Assembly (NCBI GenBank): GCA_964626565.1
Contig: CAZVFX010000016.1
Span: 1-64,000, forward strand
Source: CAZVFX01 sp964626565
GTDB lineage: Bacteria; Myxococcota_A; UBA9042; CAIXZC01
DNA length: 64,000 bases
Reading direction: 5' to 3'
This document shows, in pieces, positions 55,437-64,000 of this stretch (positions are counted from its first letter, which is position 1; every line of letters begins with the position of its first letter). A model generated the notes under the pieces. It was not told the DNA's origin. It saw only the letters and a program-made list of their open reading frames with translations, and did no database searches. Position numbers and translations under genes: made by a program.

Positions 55437-56544
55437 TAGGTATGGAGAAGTAGTCACTTGAGTCTCGAGGCGCCCCCAGGCGGGAGCTGTTCGCCTCCAG
55501 AAAACCACGCCAACGTTCATCGCCGTCCAATTCGATCACCCGCACCACCGCTGCATCCCCGGAACTGCCCGGGCTTTGGAGCGTCGCGAGCACCTTGAAC
55601 GGGACGACCTTCCACCCGGGCTCCGGACTCGCACCGACATCCGAACCGGCAAGGCGGGTAGCAAACCGGTCCACCGCGTCCAAGCCTGACGGGCGCACCA
55701 CCAGGGAGCGGACCGCCCCTGCTTCCTCGGTGTTGAGGATAGCAACGGCGACATAGAACTCGACCTTTCGGCGGATGTCGGGGAGCGGGTAGGGTCCCCC
55801 TTCCCGGACCATCCGGACCGCTTGCTCTTCAAGCAGGGTCAACCCCTCCTGCGGTTCCACCGCCTCGACGTCGATGGGGGCGCCTTCAGCGTCGAGGCGA
55901 AAGCGAACCGTCACGTCTCCTTCCAACTCCAAATCCACCGCCTCACGCGGGTAGCTGTGCCGTGCATATACTCGCTCCCTGAGTTCGTTTCGCGCGGCAT
56001 CGGACAGAATCGCATCACCGGGGAGTGCGGTAAGATAGCCGTTGCCGAGACCTGATACCAGCGCGGGCGGAGGAGAATCGGAAATGCGGGGGGTCGCAGG
56101 CTCTGCCGGTTTTCCCGGTGCAGGTGGCGGCGGGGTCAGGGCGGGCGTGTCGGGGCCCGCCAGTTTCTTCGCTGATGGCACCTTCCAAACGTCTAACGGT
56201 ACCGCCTCTCGCCGGGGGTACCAGTCGAGCGCCGGACGGGGGGTCAGAGCGGGCGCCTCAGGCGGTACCAGATCGCTGGCGGCCCAGCGGTCGGCGAGGG
56301 GACGGGGGGCGTCGCTGAAGCTCTCCATCAACGGCCTCGAATCCTCATTGGGAATCGTCCGTTCCTCGTCGGGAGTCAACTCCAGCGAGGCTTCAATGCT
56401 GGCCACAGCCTCTGTCTCGTTGGGGCGGCCCAAGTAGTAGAGAGCCGGGGGCGTGGCGAGCAGATGGCATCCCAGCGATGCAATAAGTAGCATCCGCAGC
56501 TTTCTACTTCCCTTTGAACTTGCCCCCAGCATTTTGAAGCTCAT
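55414..56544 (-). CDS. TonB-like energy-transducing protein
   Basis: A 376-aa protein with an N-terminal anchor (about 17-38; MLLIASLGCHLLATPPALYYL), a long Pro-rich periplasmic linker (about 60-165) and a TonB C-terminal domain (about 187-270). The motif pattern is YPREAVDLELEGDVTVRFRLD...G, with LEEQAVRMV and a Pro-rich YPLP. It then continues for about 105 residues of unknown, beta-rich sequence, longer than usual TonB. It probably works with the ExbB/ExbD pair at 38.4 kb to transmit proton-motive force to the outer membrane. The start is uncertain: 56544 has AGGAG directly against ATG, while 56532 has AGGAG 12 bases away. Its end overlaps the convergent cheB by 23 bases. Confidence 0.82.
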   Translation of the reverse strand: MSFKMLGASSKGSRKLRMLLIASLGCHLLATPPALYYLGRPNETEAVASIEASLELTPDEERTIPNEDSRPLMESFSDAPRPLADRWAASDLVPPEAPALTPRPALDWYPRREAVPLDVWKVPSAKKLAGPDTPALTPPPPAPGKPAEPATPRISDSPPPALVSGLGNGYLTALPGDAILSDAARNELRERVYARHSYPREAVDLELEGDVTVRFRLDAEGAPIDVEAVEPQEGLTLLEEQAVRMVREGGPYPLPDIRRKVEFYVAVAILNTEEAGAVRSLVVRPSGLDAVDRFATRLAGSDVGASPEPGWKVVPFKVLATLQSPGSSGDAAVVRVIELDGDERWRGFLEANSSRLGAPRDSSDYFSIPIRFRFSD

Positions 56545-56605
56545 CTCCTAAAGGTCGGCGATCATCTTCCGATACAGTGTAAGGCAAGAAGGAACGGAGG
56601 CACAA

Positions 56606-56776
56606 ATGAAACCCGCATCGTCGCCCTGGCAACCCGACCCAGATTACCACCGCGTTCGCCGGTTGCAAGAGGAAGTACGCCGTGGCAAATACAAGACATC
56701 GAGTCAACGAATCGCGCTGTGCCTCATTCGCTCCCACCTCATCGCTGAACTCAGTTCCGGCCGGCATCAGAAGTAG
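56606..56776 (+). CDS. Small FlgM-like protein
   Basis: A 56-aa ORF with a strong GGAGG 5 bases before ATG. The C-terminal helix pattern RRLQEEVRRGKYKTSSQRIALCLIR resembles FlgM, the anti-sigma-28 factor (VExLKxAIxxGxYKVDxEKIAxKLL). The usual flagellar sigma factor and other flagellar genes are absent here. Because of its size and only partial motif match, the assignment is tentative. It is divergent from the TonB-like gene. Confidence 0.5.
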   Translation: MKPASSPWQPDPDYHRVRRLQEEVRRGKYKTSSQRIALCLIRSHLIAELSSGRHQK

Positions 56777-56814
56777 CCTCTGCCGCAGAAACCCGCGGAA
56801 ACGACCGTTGTTAT

Positions 56815-56843
56815 TTGACCCTTCTTAACTGTTCATGTTAACA
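56815..56843 (+). promoter_or_regulatory. Candidate promoter with palindromic operator
   Basis: TTGACC (56815-56820), 17-base spacer and TTAACA (56838-56843). The perfect 12-base palindrome CATGTTAACATG (56834-56845) overlaps the -10 box, the typical site of a dimeric repressor. It sits about 35 bases before the TTG start at 56880. Confidence 0.45.
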
Positions 56844-56879
56844 TGTGTTAGTGGTGTCTGCTAAGTACGAGAGGATACA

Positions 56880-59800
56880 TTGCGACAGCAAATGGTGAAG
56901 TTGATTCCTTTGGCGGTGCTGGCCGTCATGGCGGCGACTGTTGTTTGCCCCTCCGGGCTCAGCGCTCAAGAGCTTGACCCTGAGGCGACGGCAGCAAAGC
57001 TGGTTGACCCCACCCAACGTGACGGGGCCGTCAGGGACCTGACCGCGATGGGCGACAAAGCTCTGCCCTCGCTGAAGCGGCTGCTGATGTCGAAGCGTAG
57101 CAGTGAGTTCCTGCGTCGCGAGATACTCAAGCTGCTCCCTCAATTCGGTGGTAAGGGCATCGCCATCATCAAGGGTGCGGTGAAAGAGTCTGCCCTGGAA
57201 CTTGAGGCAGCCAAGCAGCTGACCAGGGTGACGCCGGACAAGGCGATCGGAAGCTCGATGTTTGAGCTGTTGACTTCGTCGCTGAATCCGAAGGTGCGAT
57301 TGTTGGCGCTGGACTGGCTGGCTGAACACGGCAGTGCCAACAAGCTCAATGAGCTTCTGTACGACGCCCTGTCGGACCCCAGCGCCAAGATCAGGTTGCG
57401 GTCTGGTACTTTGATAGCGAACCGGATCGGCTTGGACTCGCTGCCCAAACTGATGGGCATGCTCAGAAAGGCTGAACTGGCTCGCTCCAACTCCAACCTC
57501 GGGCTCAGGTTGGCCATACTGGAGACGCTGGGCATTCTGGGGCGAAAGGGGCAAGCCGAAGCTCGCCGGGTGATTCCAACCCTGCTTCAGGCCCTGGGAG
57601 AGGAAGACGAGCGCCAGCTTGCAATTGACATGCTGGTGGAATTGGGCAGTCCTGCGGTTTCCTCCCTGCTGATGATTCTCAAAGCCGGAGATACGAGCCG
57701 AGCCGCGGCTGCCATGGATGCACTGCTTTCCATTGGCCAGAAAGCCGCGCCGGAAGTGGTCTCACTGTTGCAGGCCAGGCACCCGAAAATGAAGAAGATG
57801 GCCCGCCAGTTCCTTTGCTTCTACCAGGACCCGGCGGTTTTTCCGCTTCTCCAGGATCTCTATCCGCGAGCAGAACCGCGGGATCGAGCGATGATCCTCA
57901 AAATCGTAAGTCTTTACGACTCGGCTGAGCCGTTCGAGTTCATCGTTCAAGCGACCAATGACGAAGATTCACTGGTGCGCCGACAGGCGGTTCGGCTGTT
58001 GGCCGATACCGCGCGTAAGGCTGCGGTGCCTGTGTTGCTCACACGGGCCGAAGAGGACCCGGACCTTGATATCCGCCTGGCTGCAGTACGAGGGCTGTAC
58101 TCCATGGGCGAAACGGAGGCGGTGCCCTCCTTCGTTCGCATGCTCGAGTATGAGAAGTGGCAAGTGCGACTTGAGATCCTGAAGGCCATGGCACATATGG
58201 GTACGCCATCCGACGTCAAGACCGTGTCGGAGCAGCTTCGGCATCGCAAGTCTGAACTTGCCGGGGCCGCGGGGCGCGCACTGGCCAACACCACCTATCT
58301 CACCGGCCAACGTTCGCCGGACGAGTGGGTCGCCGATGTCAAGGAGGTAATCGAAACGGATGACGACCTCAAGGGTATCGAGGTAGCGCTCAAGAGGATC
58401 CCTGTTGCCGATGAGGATCTGGAGGTAGCGGTCCTGGGTTCCGGGGATCAGGTCATCCTGGTTCTCATCCCCAGCGTCTCCTTGAGGACCAAGTATCTCC
58501 CTCACTACCTTGGTGAATTGGCTGGCGACTACAAAGTTGTCGTGGTTCCCTTCAGGGGTTGCAAGAGCAAGGTTAACGAACGTCCGTCGCTTTCCGATTG
58601 CCTGGAGCGGTTCTCGGAGCGGATGGCCATTGTGAAGCAGGAAGTGTCCAGCGGGCCGGTCATTCTCATCGGCCAGTCCGTGGCAGGATTCGCCGCCATC
58701 GACTACGCAGCCAAGAATCCCGACGCTGTGACCAGCCTGGTGCTCGGCAATCCCATATTTCCCCGCAGGTACTACGTCGAGACGGCCCTCAAGAGGACGG
58801 TAGAGAAGCTGCCCGCCCGCTGGCAGAAGGAGTTGGAGTTCCTGGACCACAACTCGGGCATGTTTTCCCCTCGCGCTCGTAACGCGTACAAGAGCAAGGT
58901 GGAGTTGGCCTCGCAGGTGAGGGGCGAGGGTAGGGCCATGCTGGTTTCCGCGGGCCACTACGGTCTTGGCTGGTTTCTCAGCGACGTCCACTTTCCCTAC
59001 GAAGACGCAGGAGTGGAATCTTCCCTCGCCAACCTCAAGGCGCCAGTGCTCCTGGTGTTCGGAAAGGACGATTGGGTGCTGGCGGAGAACCGGGAGGAAT
59101 TCCGCAGGATTGGAAACATCACCGGGAACCTGGTGTGGACCTCAATGGACGGGAGTATCCGCTTCTCGATGATCGAGCAGCCGGAACGATTCCAGGCCGC
59201 GGTACAGCGGTTCATTCGCGAGTACCGGCTGGAAGGGCGGGTTGCGGGTATGGGCGGCGGTTTGCCCACCGCGGCGGTCGTTTTTGGCGAGATTGGTGAG
59301 TTTGTCCCCATGGAGGCCGCAGTCGAGGTGGCCGCGCCTACGTCCAACAGGCCTGAGGGGCAACTCCTCGAGCCCAGCCGGCTGACCACCTTCCTTAATC
59401 ATCGCACGCCCGAGAACATCGTCTCCCATGAACCGTTCCGCGCAGAAGAGATAGAAGTGGAGGTGGTGGAGGTAGTACCCGTGACGCCCACAGCCGTGCC
59501 GGGTGAGACCGGGGACCCCGAGAGCGGGACCCCGACCGGGGGACCACCACCGGAACTGGCGGGAGGCCCGGGGCCCACCGGGAGTGGAACCCCCACTGCC
59601 ATTGGCCCCACCGGAATGCCCGGTGCACTCATCGAGACCGGGCCCTCTCAGCGCAGCCCAGTGTGGGACTACGTTGGATGGGGTCTGCTGGGTGTGGGCG
59701 TGGTCGGACTGGCCGGGGGTGGATTCATGCAGTGGCAAGCTGCGGCCCAGCTTGACCTGGCCAATTCGCTGGACCCCGGGGAATACAGCACTCAGGCAAA

Positions 59801-60020
59801 ATACGACGGAGACTTCGACGCGATGTACAATCAGGCAGGGTCCTACTTGAACTTCGCGTATATCGGATATGGTGTTGGAGGTCTGCTGGCGCTCGTTGGT
59901 ATCGACTTGCTGCTTGGCTGGCCAATATCGGTGGGAGAATCCGCGCCGCCAACCAGGGTTTCTTTTATGCCGCTGGTAACGCCTGACGGCGGGGCGCTGG
60001 TACTCGAACTGGGTCTTTGA
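56880..60020 (+). CDS. HEAT-repeat/alpha-beta-hydrolase fusion, membrane-anchored
   Basis: A 1046-aa exported protein. Signal peptide about 1-30 (VLAVMAATVVCPSGLSAQ), then a long array of HEAT repeats (about 35-500; for example VRRQAVRLLADTARKAAVPVLL). An alpha/beta-hydrolase domain (about 515-775) has nucleophile elbow GQSVAG (Ser600) and acid Asp730/731 (FGKDDWVL). The catalytic His is expected in a G.GHF.M.EQPE motif but reads DGSIRFSMIEQPE, placing Arg761 there, so the triad seems broken. A Pro/Gly/Thr linker (about 790-920) and two membrane helices (about 925-950 and 985-1010, the paired-helix tail common in myxobacterial surface proteins) close it. The start is TTG at 56880 with GAGAGGA nearby; ATG at 56892 is the alternative. 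Confidence 0.85.
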   Translation: MRQQMVKLIPLAVLAVMAATVVCPSGLSAQELDPEATAAKLVDPTQRDGAVRDLTAMGDKALPSLKRLLMSKRSSEFLRREILKLLPQFGGKGIAIIKGAVKESALELEAAKQLTRVTPDKAIGSSMFELLTSSLNPKVRLLALDWLAEHGSANKLNELLYDALSDPSAKIRLRSGTLIANRIGLDSLPKLMGMLRKAELARSNSNLGLRLAILETLGILGRKGQAEARRVIPTLLQALGEEDERQLAIDMLVELGSPAVSSLLMILKAGDTSRAAAAMDALLSIGQKAAPEVVSLLQARHPKMKKMARQFLCFYQDPAVFPLLQDLYPRAEPRDRAMILKIVSLYDSAEPFEFIVQATNDEDSLVRRQAVRLLADTARKAAVPVLLTRAEEDPDLDIRLAAVRGLYSMGETEAVPSFVRMLEYEKWQVRLEILKAMAHMGTPSDVKTVSEQLRHRKSELAGAAGRALANTTYLTGQRSPDEWVADVKEVIETDDDLKGIEVALKRIPVADEDLEVAVLGSGDQVILVLIPSVSLRTKYLPHYLGELAGDYKVVVVPFRGCKSKVNERPSLSDCLERFSERMAIVKQEVSSGPVILIGQSVAGFAAIDYAAKNPDAVTSLVLGNPIFPRRYYVETALKRTVEKLPARWQKELEFLDHNSGMFSPRARNAYKSKVELASQVRGEGRAMLVSAGHYGLGWFLSDVHFPYEDAGVESSLANLKAPVLLVFGKDDWVLAENREEFRRIGNITGNLVWTSMDGSIRFSMIEQPERFQAAVQRFIREYRLEGRVAGMGGGLPTAAVVFGEIGEFVPMEAAVEVAAPTSNRPEGQLLEPSRLTTFLNHRTPENIVSHEPFRAEEIEVEVVEVVPVTPTAVPGETGDPESGTPTGGPPPELAGGPGPTGSGTPTAIGPTGMPGALIETGPSQRSPVWDYVGWGLLGVGVVGLAGGGFMQWQAAAQLDLANSLDPGEYSTQAKYDGDFDAMYNQAGSYLNFAYIGYGVGGLLALVGIDLLLGWPISVGESAPPTRVSFMPLVTPDGGALVLELGL

Positions 60021-60037
60021 ACATGAGGGAGGCGCAG

Positions 60038-63000
60038 ATGCGGTTCAGTTGTTCTGCCCCTGTTGTAGCGAATATTGTCTGCCTGCTTCTGGTGCTGGCG
60101 CAAGCCTCGTGCTTGCCCGAAGTGCAGCGGAAGGTGATCGGCACAGTGGACGACAAAGGAAAGACTCCGGACGTCGGGAGCCCTGACGCACTCGGCGATG
60201 CAGCCGACGGAATCGGTGATGCTCTGGCTGACGGCGATGGCTTGCCCGGCGATGGCTTGCCCGGCGATGGCGGCCCGACGGACGGAGAGACGCCGCCGGA
60301 CGTGACCGCCGATGTGCCGGTTCTGGATGCGGCCGGCGCCCACCTGGTGGGTGCCGAAGGGGGCGACTTCCTGTTCACAGGCAACGTCCTGCTGTCGATT
60401 CCGGCCGGTGCGCTTGAGGAAGAAATTGAGCTTGTGGTCACGCTCTCGGAAGAGGAGATTCCCGGCGCACTTGGTTTGGACCCGGCTGTTACCGCGGTCT
60501 GGGAATTGGGACCGGCAGGTACGCAGTTCGCCGAGCCGGTAACGGTGATCCTCCCGCTGCTCGAAGGTTTGGAAGTCAGCCCCTACGATTGGGTCAAACT
60601 TGTCGCTTTTGTCGGTGAGCCCGAAAGCTACAACAAGGTGCCGGCAGCTCTCATTTCGGCCGATTCAGTGCAACTGGAAACGGACCATTTCTCACTCGCC
60701 TTTGCCGGTCTCAACGAACCGGTCGCGCCCGGCTGCGTGCCTGAGGTTTGCGACGGTCTGGACAACGACTGCGACGGCGAGGCGGACCAGGGGTTGGGAC
60801 CGGTGACATGCGGCTTCGGGCCATGTGAGCACACGGTGGAAAGCTGTGTTGAAGGCGTGCCCTTTGAATGCGACCCCTTCGAAGGCGCGGAAACTGAAAT
60901 CTGTGACGGCGTGGACAACGATTGCGATGGCTCCGTCGACGAGGGACTCAGCTTGTCGGATATCGCCGACCTCCAGGCCCAGACCGAGTGCCGGACCGGA
61001 GGGATCTGCGCCGGCGGCGGAGTTGTGGCGGCATGCGGCAAAAATGCAAATGGTGCGGCCGCCTGGCTGTGCAACTACGACGCCGTCGACTTCAACGGCG
61101 ATACCGGCCTGCTCGTTTATGAGGGCAAGGAGTCGGCGTGCGATAACTACGACACCAACTGCGATGGGGAAGTGGACGAGGGCGCCTGTCCAGCCCTGAC
61201 CCAGTGCGACGACAATCCCATCAAGTGCCAGTCGGGAGCTTGCGTCAAGCCCCTGGAGGAAGCTGGAGAGGCAATGTACTGCACCAGCCAGGCGAATAAC
61301 TGTCTGGCGGGTAACCTCATCGACGGCCTGGTAGAAATCGAACCCAACGGCGTCTGGTGCCAGGATAAGGACAACGTCGCAATCTGTATGACCGAGGGGG
61401 GGGGGTGGAACAATTTCGCCACGGATCCGGACGTACTATACTACTCGACCTGCGCCGACATTTTTGGAGATCCCACCCTGTTCATGTGCGATGTGGAGCT
61501 CAACGAATGCTCCTCGGGGTGTGACTCTGATGAGGCTTGCATCGCCCAGGACACCGACCTGTGCGACGGAACCACGGAGTGCGTGGATGGAGCCTGCCTC
61601 GATGTGCCCGATACCGCGGTGGTCTGCAACGAGGATACCGAGTGTATGGACAGTGAGTGCATACCGGAGACGGCAGAGTGCCAGGACACCTCAATCAATG
61701 ATCAGGGTGAGTGCGACGATGGCGACCTTTGCACCGGCCCCGGAACGTGTTCGGATGGAGCCTGCCTCACGGGCGAGGCACTCGACTGCGACGACGCCAA
61801 CCCCTGCACGGTCGACTCCTGTGACGGATTGACCGGGGAATGCGCATACGACGCCGACTTCCTGGAGAGTGGACTTTGCGATACCGGCAATCTCTGCAAA
61901 CTGGACGGTGTGTGCACAGCCGGTGTTTGCGAAGCAGAGGACGTTGACTGTGCGGATGAAAGCCCTTGCACCGCGGATAGCTGCGATACCGAAACGGGGG
62001 ACTGCATTCACGACGCGGCCGCCGCACTCGGCAGTGAGTGCGACGACCTGGATGCGTGCACCGAAGCCGACACCTGCGACGCGGAAGGAGCTTGCGCCGG
62101 GACAGCCCTCGATTGTGACGATTCCAACGAATGCACCGGGGACACTTGTGACTCGGAGCTGGGTTGTCAGTACACCAACCAGGACAACGACACACCTTGC
62201 GTCTACGTCGACCCGGATTCGGGCGAGCCCGACGAGTGCTACCCTAACGGCAAGTGCGATGGATTGGGTGCTTGCGATACCGGCCTGGATATCTGCGTTT
62301 GCCACGATGAAAGTCAGTGTGTCGGCTTCGACGATGGCAACCTGTGCAACGGCATTTGGTGGTGCGCCGACAAGTTTGTCGGCTGTGCGGAAAAGCCTGA
62401 TTCAGTGGTGGAGTGTCCCGCCGACAACGATACCCAGTGCGCTCTCAACCTTTGTCAGACCGGCACCGGGCTGTGCGAGCTGACGCCGGTGCAGGACGGG
62501 ACAGGTTGCGACGATGGCAGCCAGTGCACCGTCAGCGACGCATGTGATGCGGGAGTATGCGTGGGTGAGACGTTGGATTGTGATGACGCCAACGTCTGCA
62601 CCGACGATTCCTGCGACGTCGCTGCCGGGTGCATCAACGCACCTAACTCCGGGGCTTGTGATGACGGGGCCAGTTGCACCATCGGTGATCATTGCGAAGC
62701 CGGCACGTGCGTGTTCGACCAGACCACGGACTGCGATGATGGCGACCCGTGCACTCAGGATGATTGCGACGAGGCGGGCCAGTGCCTGCCCCCTTCCCCC
62801 ATAGACGGATGCTGTCAAATAGATGACGATTGCGAAACACTCGATGGAGAAGTCTGCTTCCAATTCGCCTGCTGCGCCGGCGACTGCGGAGGCAAGGAGT
62901 GTGGCGGCGACGGGTGCGGCGGCACCTGTGGCGAGTGCCCCGGACTGCAAGTGTGTGCGGATGGCGCATGTTGCTCACCAGTCTGCCTCGGGAAAGAGTG

Positions 63001-64000
63001 CGGGGACGACGGCTGTGGCGGTGAGTGCGGCATCTGCGGCGAAGGGGACGTCTGCGACCTGGGTGGCAGCTGCTGCCCCCACGACCTCTTCTGCGAAGGC
63101 AAGGAGTGCGGCACGGACTACTGCGGCGGCACCTGTGGCGAATGTGACCCAGGCTTCAAGTGCAATGAACTGGGCGCATGCGAAGTTTGCGTGCCCGACT
63201 GTGACGGCAAGGACTGCGGTGAAGACGGCTGTGGCGGCAGTTGCGGCGTGTGCGAAGGCATCGAAGTATGCGACGCCCAGGGTCAGTGTTGTGCCCCCGA
63301 TTGTACCGGCAAGGGCTGCGGCGACGACGGTTGCGGCGGAGATTGCGGCGACTGCGAGGATTGGGAAGCCTGCGTCGACTTCCAGTGTGCATGCGACGTA
63401 TGCTGCGAAGCTGACGACGAATGCGCTTATAACGAGACGTGCTCCGGCTCCCAGCAGGGGGTCCAGGGCACAGTCTGCGAAGTTCGCAAGCTTATGTTCA
63501 CGGAGGGGTTCGAGAAACAGGCCGGTCAACAGGGTAGCCCATCCAACTCGTTCACCTATAGCTGGACGTTTGGCAATCCCTGGAAGGTCTTCTATTCCGA
63601 GGACGGCTCTTTGGCTGCGTCCGGAGACCTGAGCCATGTCTACGATAAGACCGGTACCGGAAACGCGGCCGGCAGTTTCTACTTCGACACCCTTGTGCCC
63701 ACAGTGCCACCGGGAACGGCCAAGCTCTCCCTGAACGTCTACTGCCTGCCCTCCGCAGCCAGTTGGCAACTCCTGATCAAGGGGAACGGCAGTACGGTCA
63801 AGAGCCTCAACGGCTCCGTCTGTACCGGCGAGTGGACCCGGGTGGTAGCCGATCTCGCCGCGGTTGCAGGCGGCAAGGTCACCGTGGAGTTCAAACTGTC
63901 GAAATCTTCGGTCCACAGTCTCAAGCTCTACGTCGACGATATTTCCGTACTCGTCGACGACTGTCCCGAACCGGCGTGTGCTCAGTTCACGACTCCCGGT
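60038..64000 (+). CDS. Mosaic Cys-rich surface protein (ZU5-like, MopE-like, CTDC repeats), 3' truncated by window
   Basis: An open frame of 1321 codons that continues past the window end. The N-terminal hydrophobic signal has Cys25 after LVLAQAS, an atypical lipobox. A short Asp/Gly linker carries a doubled GLPGD. A ZU5-like beta domain (about 90-220; VLLSIPAGALEEEIEL) follows. Next come MopE-type putative metal-binding motifs (CDGLDNDCDGEAD, CDGVDNDCDG, CDNYDTNCDGEVD; about 232-385). A long run of Dictyostelium CTDC-like repeats (CDDxNxCTxDSCD) follows, then five CxGKxCGxDxCGG repeats (about 948-1115) and a jelly-roll-like domain (about 1150-1308). GGGAGG lies before the ATG at 60038; 60023 is an alternative. 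Confidence 0.85.
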   Translation, partial: MRFSCSAPVVANIVCLLLVLAQASCLPEVQRKVIGTVDDKGKTPDVGSPDALGDAADGIGDALADGDGLPGDGLPGDGGPTDGETPPDVTADVPVLDAAGAHLVGAEGGDFLFTGNVLLSIPAGALEEEIELVVTLSEEEIPGALGLDPAVTAVWELGPAGTQFAEPVTVILPLLEGLEVSPYDWVKLVAFVGEPESYNKVPAALISADSVQLETDHFSLAFAGLNEPVAPGCVPEVCDGLDNDCDGEADQGLGPVTCGFGPCEHTVESCVEGVPFECDPFEGAETEICDGVDNDCDGSVDEGLSLSDIADLQAQTECRTGGICAGGGVVAACGKNANGAAAWLCNYDAVDFNGDTGLLVYEGKESACDNYDTNCDGEVDEGACPALTQCDDNPIKCQSGACVKPLEEAGEAMYCTSQANNCLAGNLIDGLVEIEPNGVWCQDKDNVAICMTEGGGWNNFATDPDVLYYSTCADIFGDPTLFMCDVELNECSSGCDSDEACIAQDTDLCDGTTECVDGACLDVPDTAVVCNEDTECMDSECIPETAECQDTSINDQGECDDGDLCTGPGTCSDGACLTGEALDCDDANPCTVDSCDGLTGECAYDADFLESGLCDTGNLCKLDGVCTAGVCEAEDVDCADESPCTADSCDTETGDCIHDAAAALGSECDDLDACTEADTCDAEGACAGTALDCDDSNECTGDTCDSELGCQYTNQDNDTPCVYVDPDSGEPDECYPNGKCDGLGACDTGLDICVCHDESQCVGFDDGNLCNGIWWCADKFVGCAEKPDSVVECPADNDTQCALNLCQTGTGLCELTPVQDGTGCDDGSQCTVSDACDAGVCVGETLDCDDANVCTDDSCDVAAGCINAPNSGACDDGASCTIGDHCEAGTCVFDQTTDCDDGDPCTQDDCDEAGQCLPPSPIDGCCQIDDDCETLDGEVCFQFACCAGDCGGKECGGDGCGGTCGECPGLQVCADGACCSPVCLGKECGDDGCGGECGICGEGDVCDLGGSCCPHDLFCEGKECGTDYCGGTCGECDPGFKCNELGACEVCVPDCDGKDCGEDGCGGSCGVCEGIEVCDAQGQCCAPDCTGKGCGDDGCGGDCGDCEDWEACVDFQCACDVCCEADDECAYNETCSGSQQGVQGTVCEVRKLMFTEGFEKQAGQQGSPSNSFTYSWTFGNPWKVFYSEDGSLAASGDLSHVYDKTGTGNAAGSFYFDTLVPTVPPGTAKLSLNVYCLPSAASWQLLIKGNGSTVKSLNGSVCTGEWTRVVADLAAVAGGKVTVEFKLSKSSVHSLKLYVDDISVLVDDCPEPACAQFTTPG

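Overview
The window is high-GC, gene-dense DNA from a Gram-negative, probably deltaproteobacterial-type organism. Myxococcota or Bradymonadota relatives fit best. This is inferred from very large Cys-rich repeat lipoproteins with DUF4215 (Myxococcus-type Cys-rich repeat), lamin-tail and MopE-like motifs, a chemosensory operon, PilZ, ExbB/ExbD/TonB and many GTG/TTG starts. The taxonomy is not proven by any marker gene here.

Layout. (1) 1-25.8 kb: seven plus-strand lipoproteins. Six are paralogous giants (1155-1359 aa) built from CGNGxCD-type modules, two lamin-tail domains, DUF4215 repeats and two C-terminal beta domains. The seventh has a Cys-rich stalk and a sialidase-like propeller. An 8,031-bp perfect direct repeat (714-8744 = 8917-16947) covers most of genes 1-4 and makes gene 3 a chimera of gene 5 (front) and gene 1 (body). 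(2) 25.8-30.4 kb: a minus-strand unit of tRNA-Leu(GAG), two small lipoproteins, a class II aldolase and a secreted C39-like protein. (3) 30.6-33.3 kb: AGCS symporter and lgt, then a minus-strand PilZ gene. (4) 33.8-39.5 kb: polA, a GAF-GAF histidine kinase, exbB and exbD. (5) 39.5-41.2 kb: an ABC-class ATPase on the minus strand. (6) 41.2-45.3 kb: a 510-bp gap with a nested palindromic element, then two tandem von Willebrand-A-like lipoproteins bracketed by a 67-bp repeat exactly 4,000 bp apart. (7) 45.3-46.3 kb: a radical SAM enzyme containing a 24-bp triplication. (8) 46.3-55.4 kb: a zinc-ribbon/TM/TPR protein followed by cheW, cheR, cheA, a double-receiver nucleotide cyclase and cheB. (9) 55.4-60.0 kb: a TonB-like gene (minus), a small FlgM-like ORF and a HEAT-repeat/alpha-beta-hydrolase fusion. 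(10) 60.0 kb to the end: a mosaic Cys-rich surface protein that runs off the window.

How they may work together. Much of the window encodes lipidated or exported surface proteins, and lgt, which lipidates such proteins, is present. ExbB/ExbD/TonB would energise outer-membrane functions. The chemosensory operon has no cheY and no receptor. Its natural output candidate is the class III cyclase fused to two receivers, which suggests a Che pathway controlling cyclic nucleotide levels rather than a flagellar motor. The most unusual items are the perfect 8-kb duplication with its chimeric gene, the Che-cyclase operon, and two proteins (C39-like, alpha/beta hydrolase) that appear to have lost catalytic residues.
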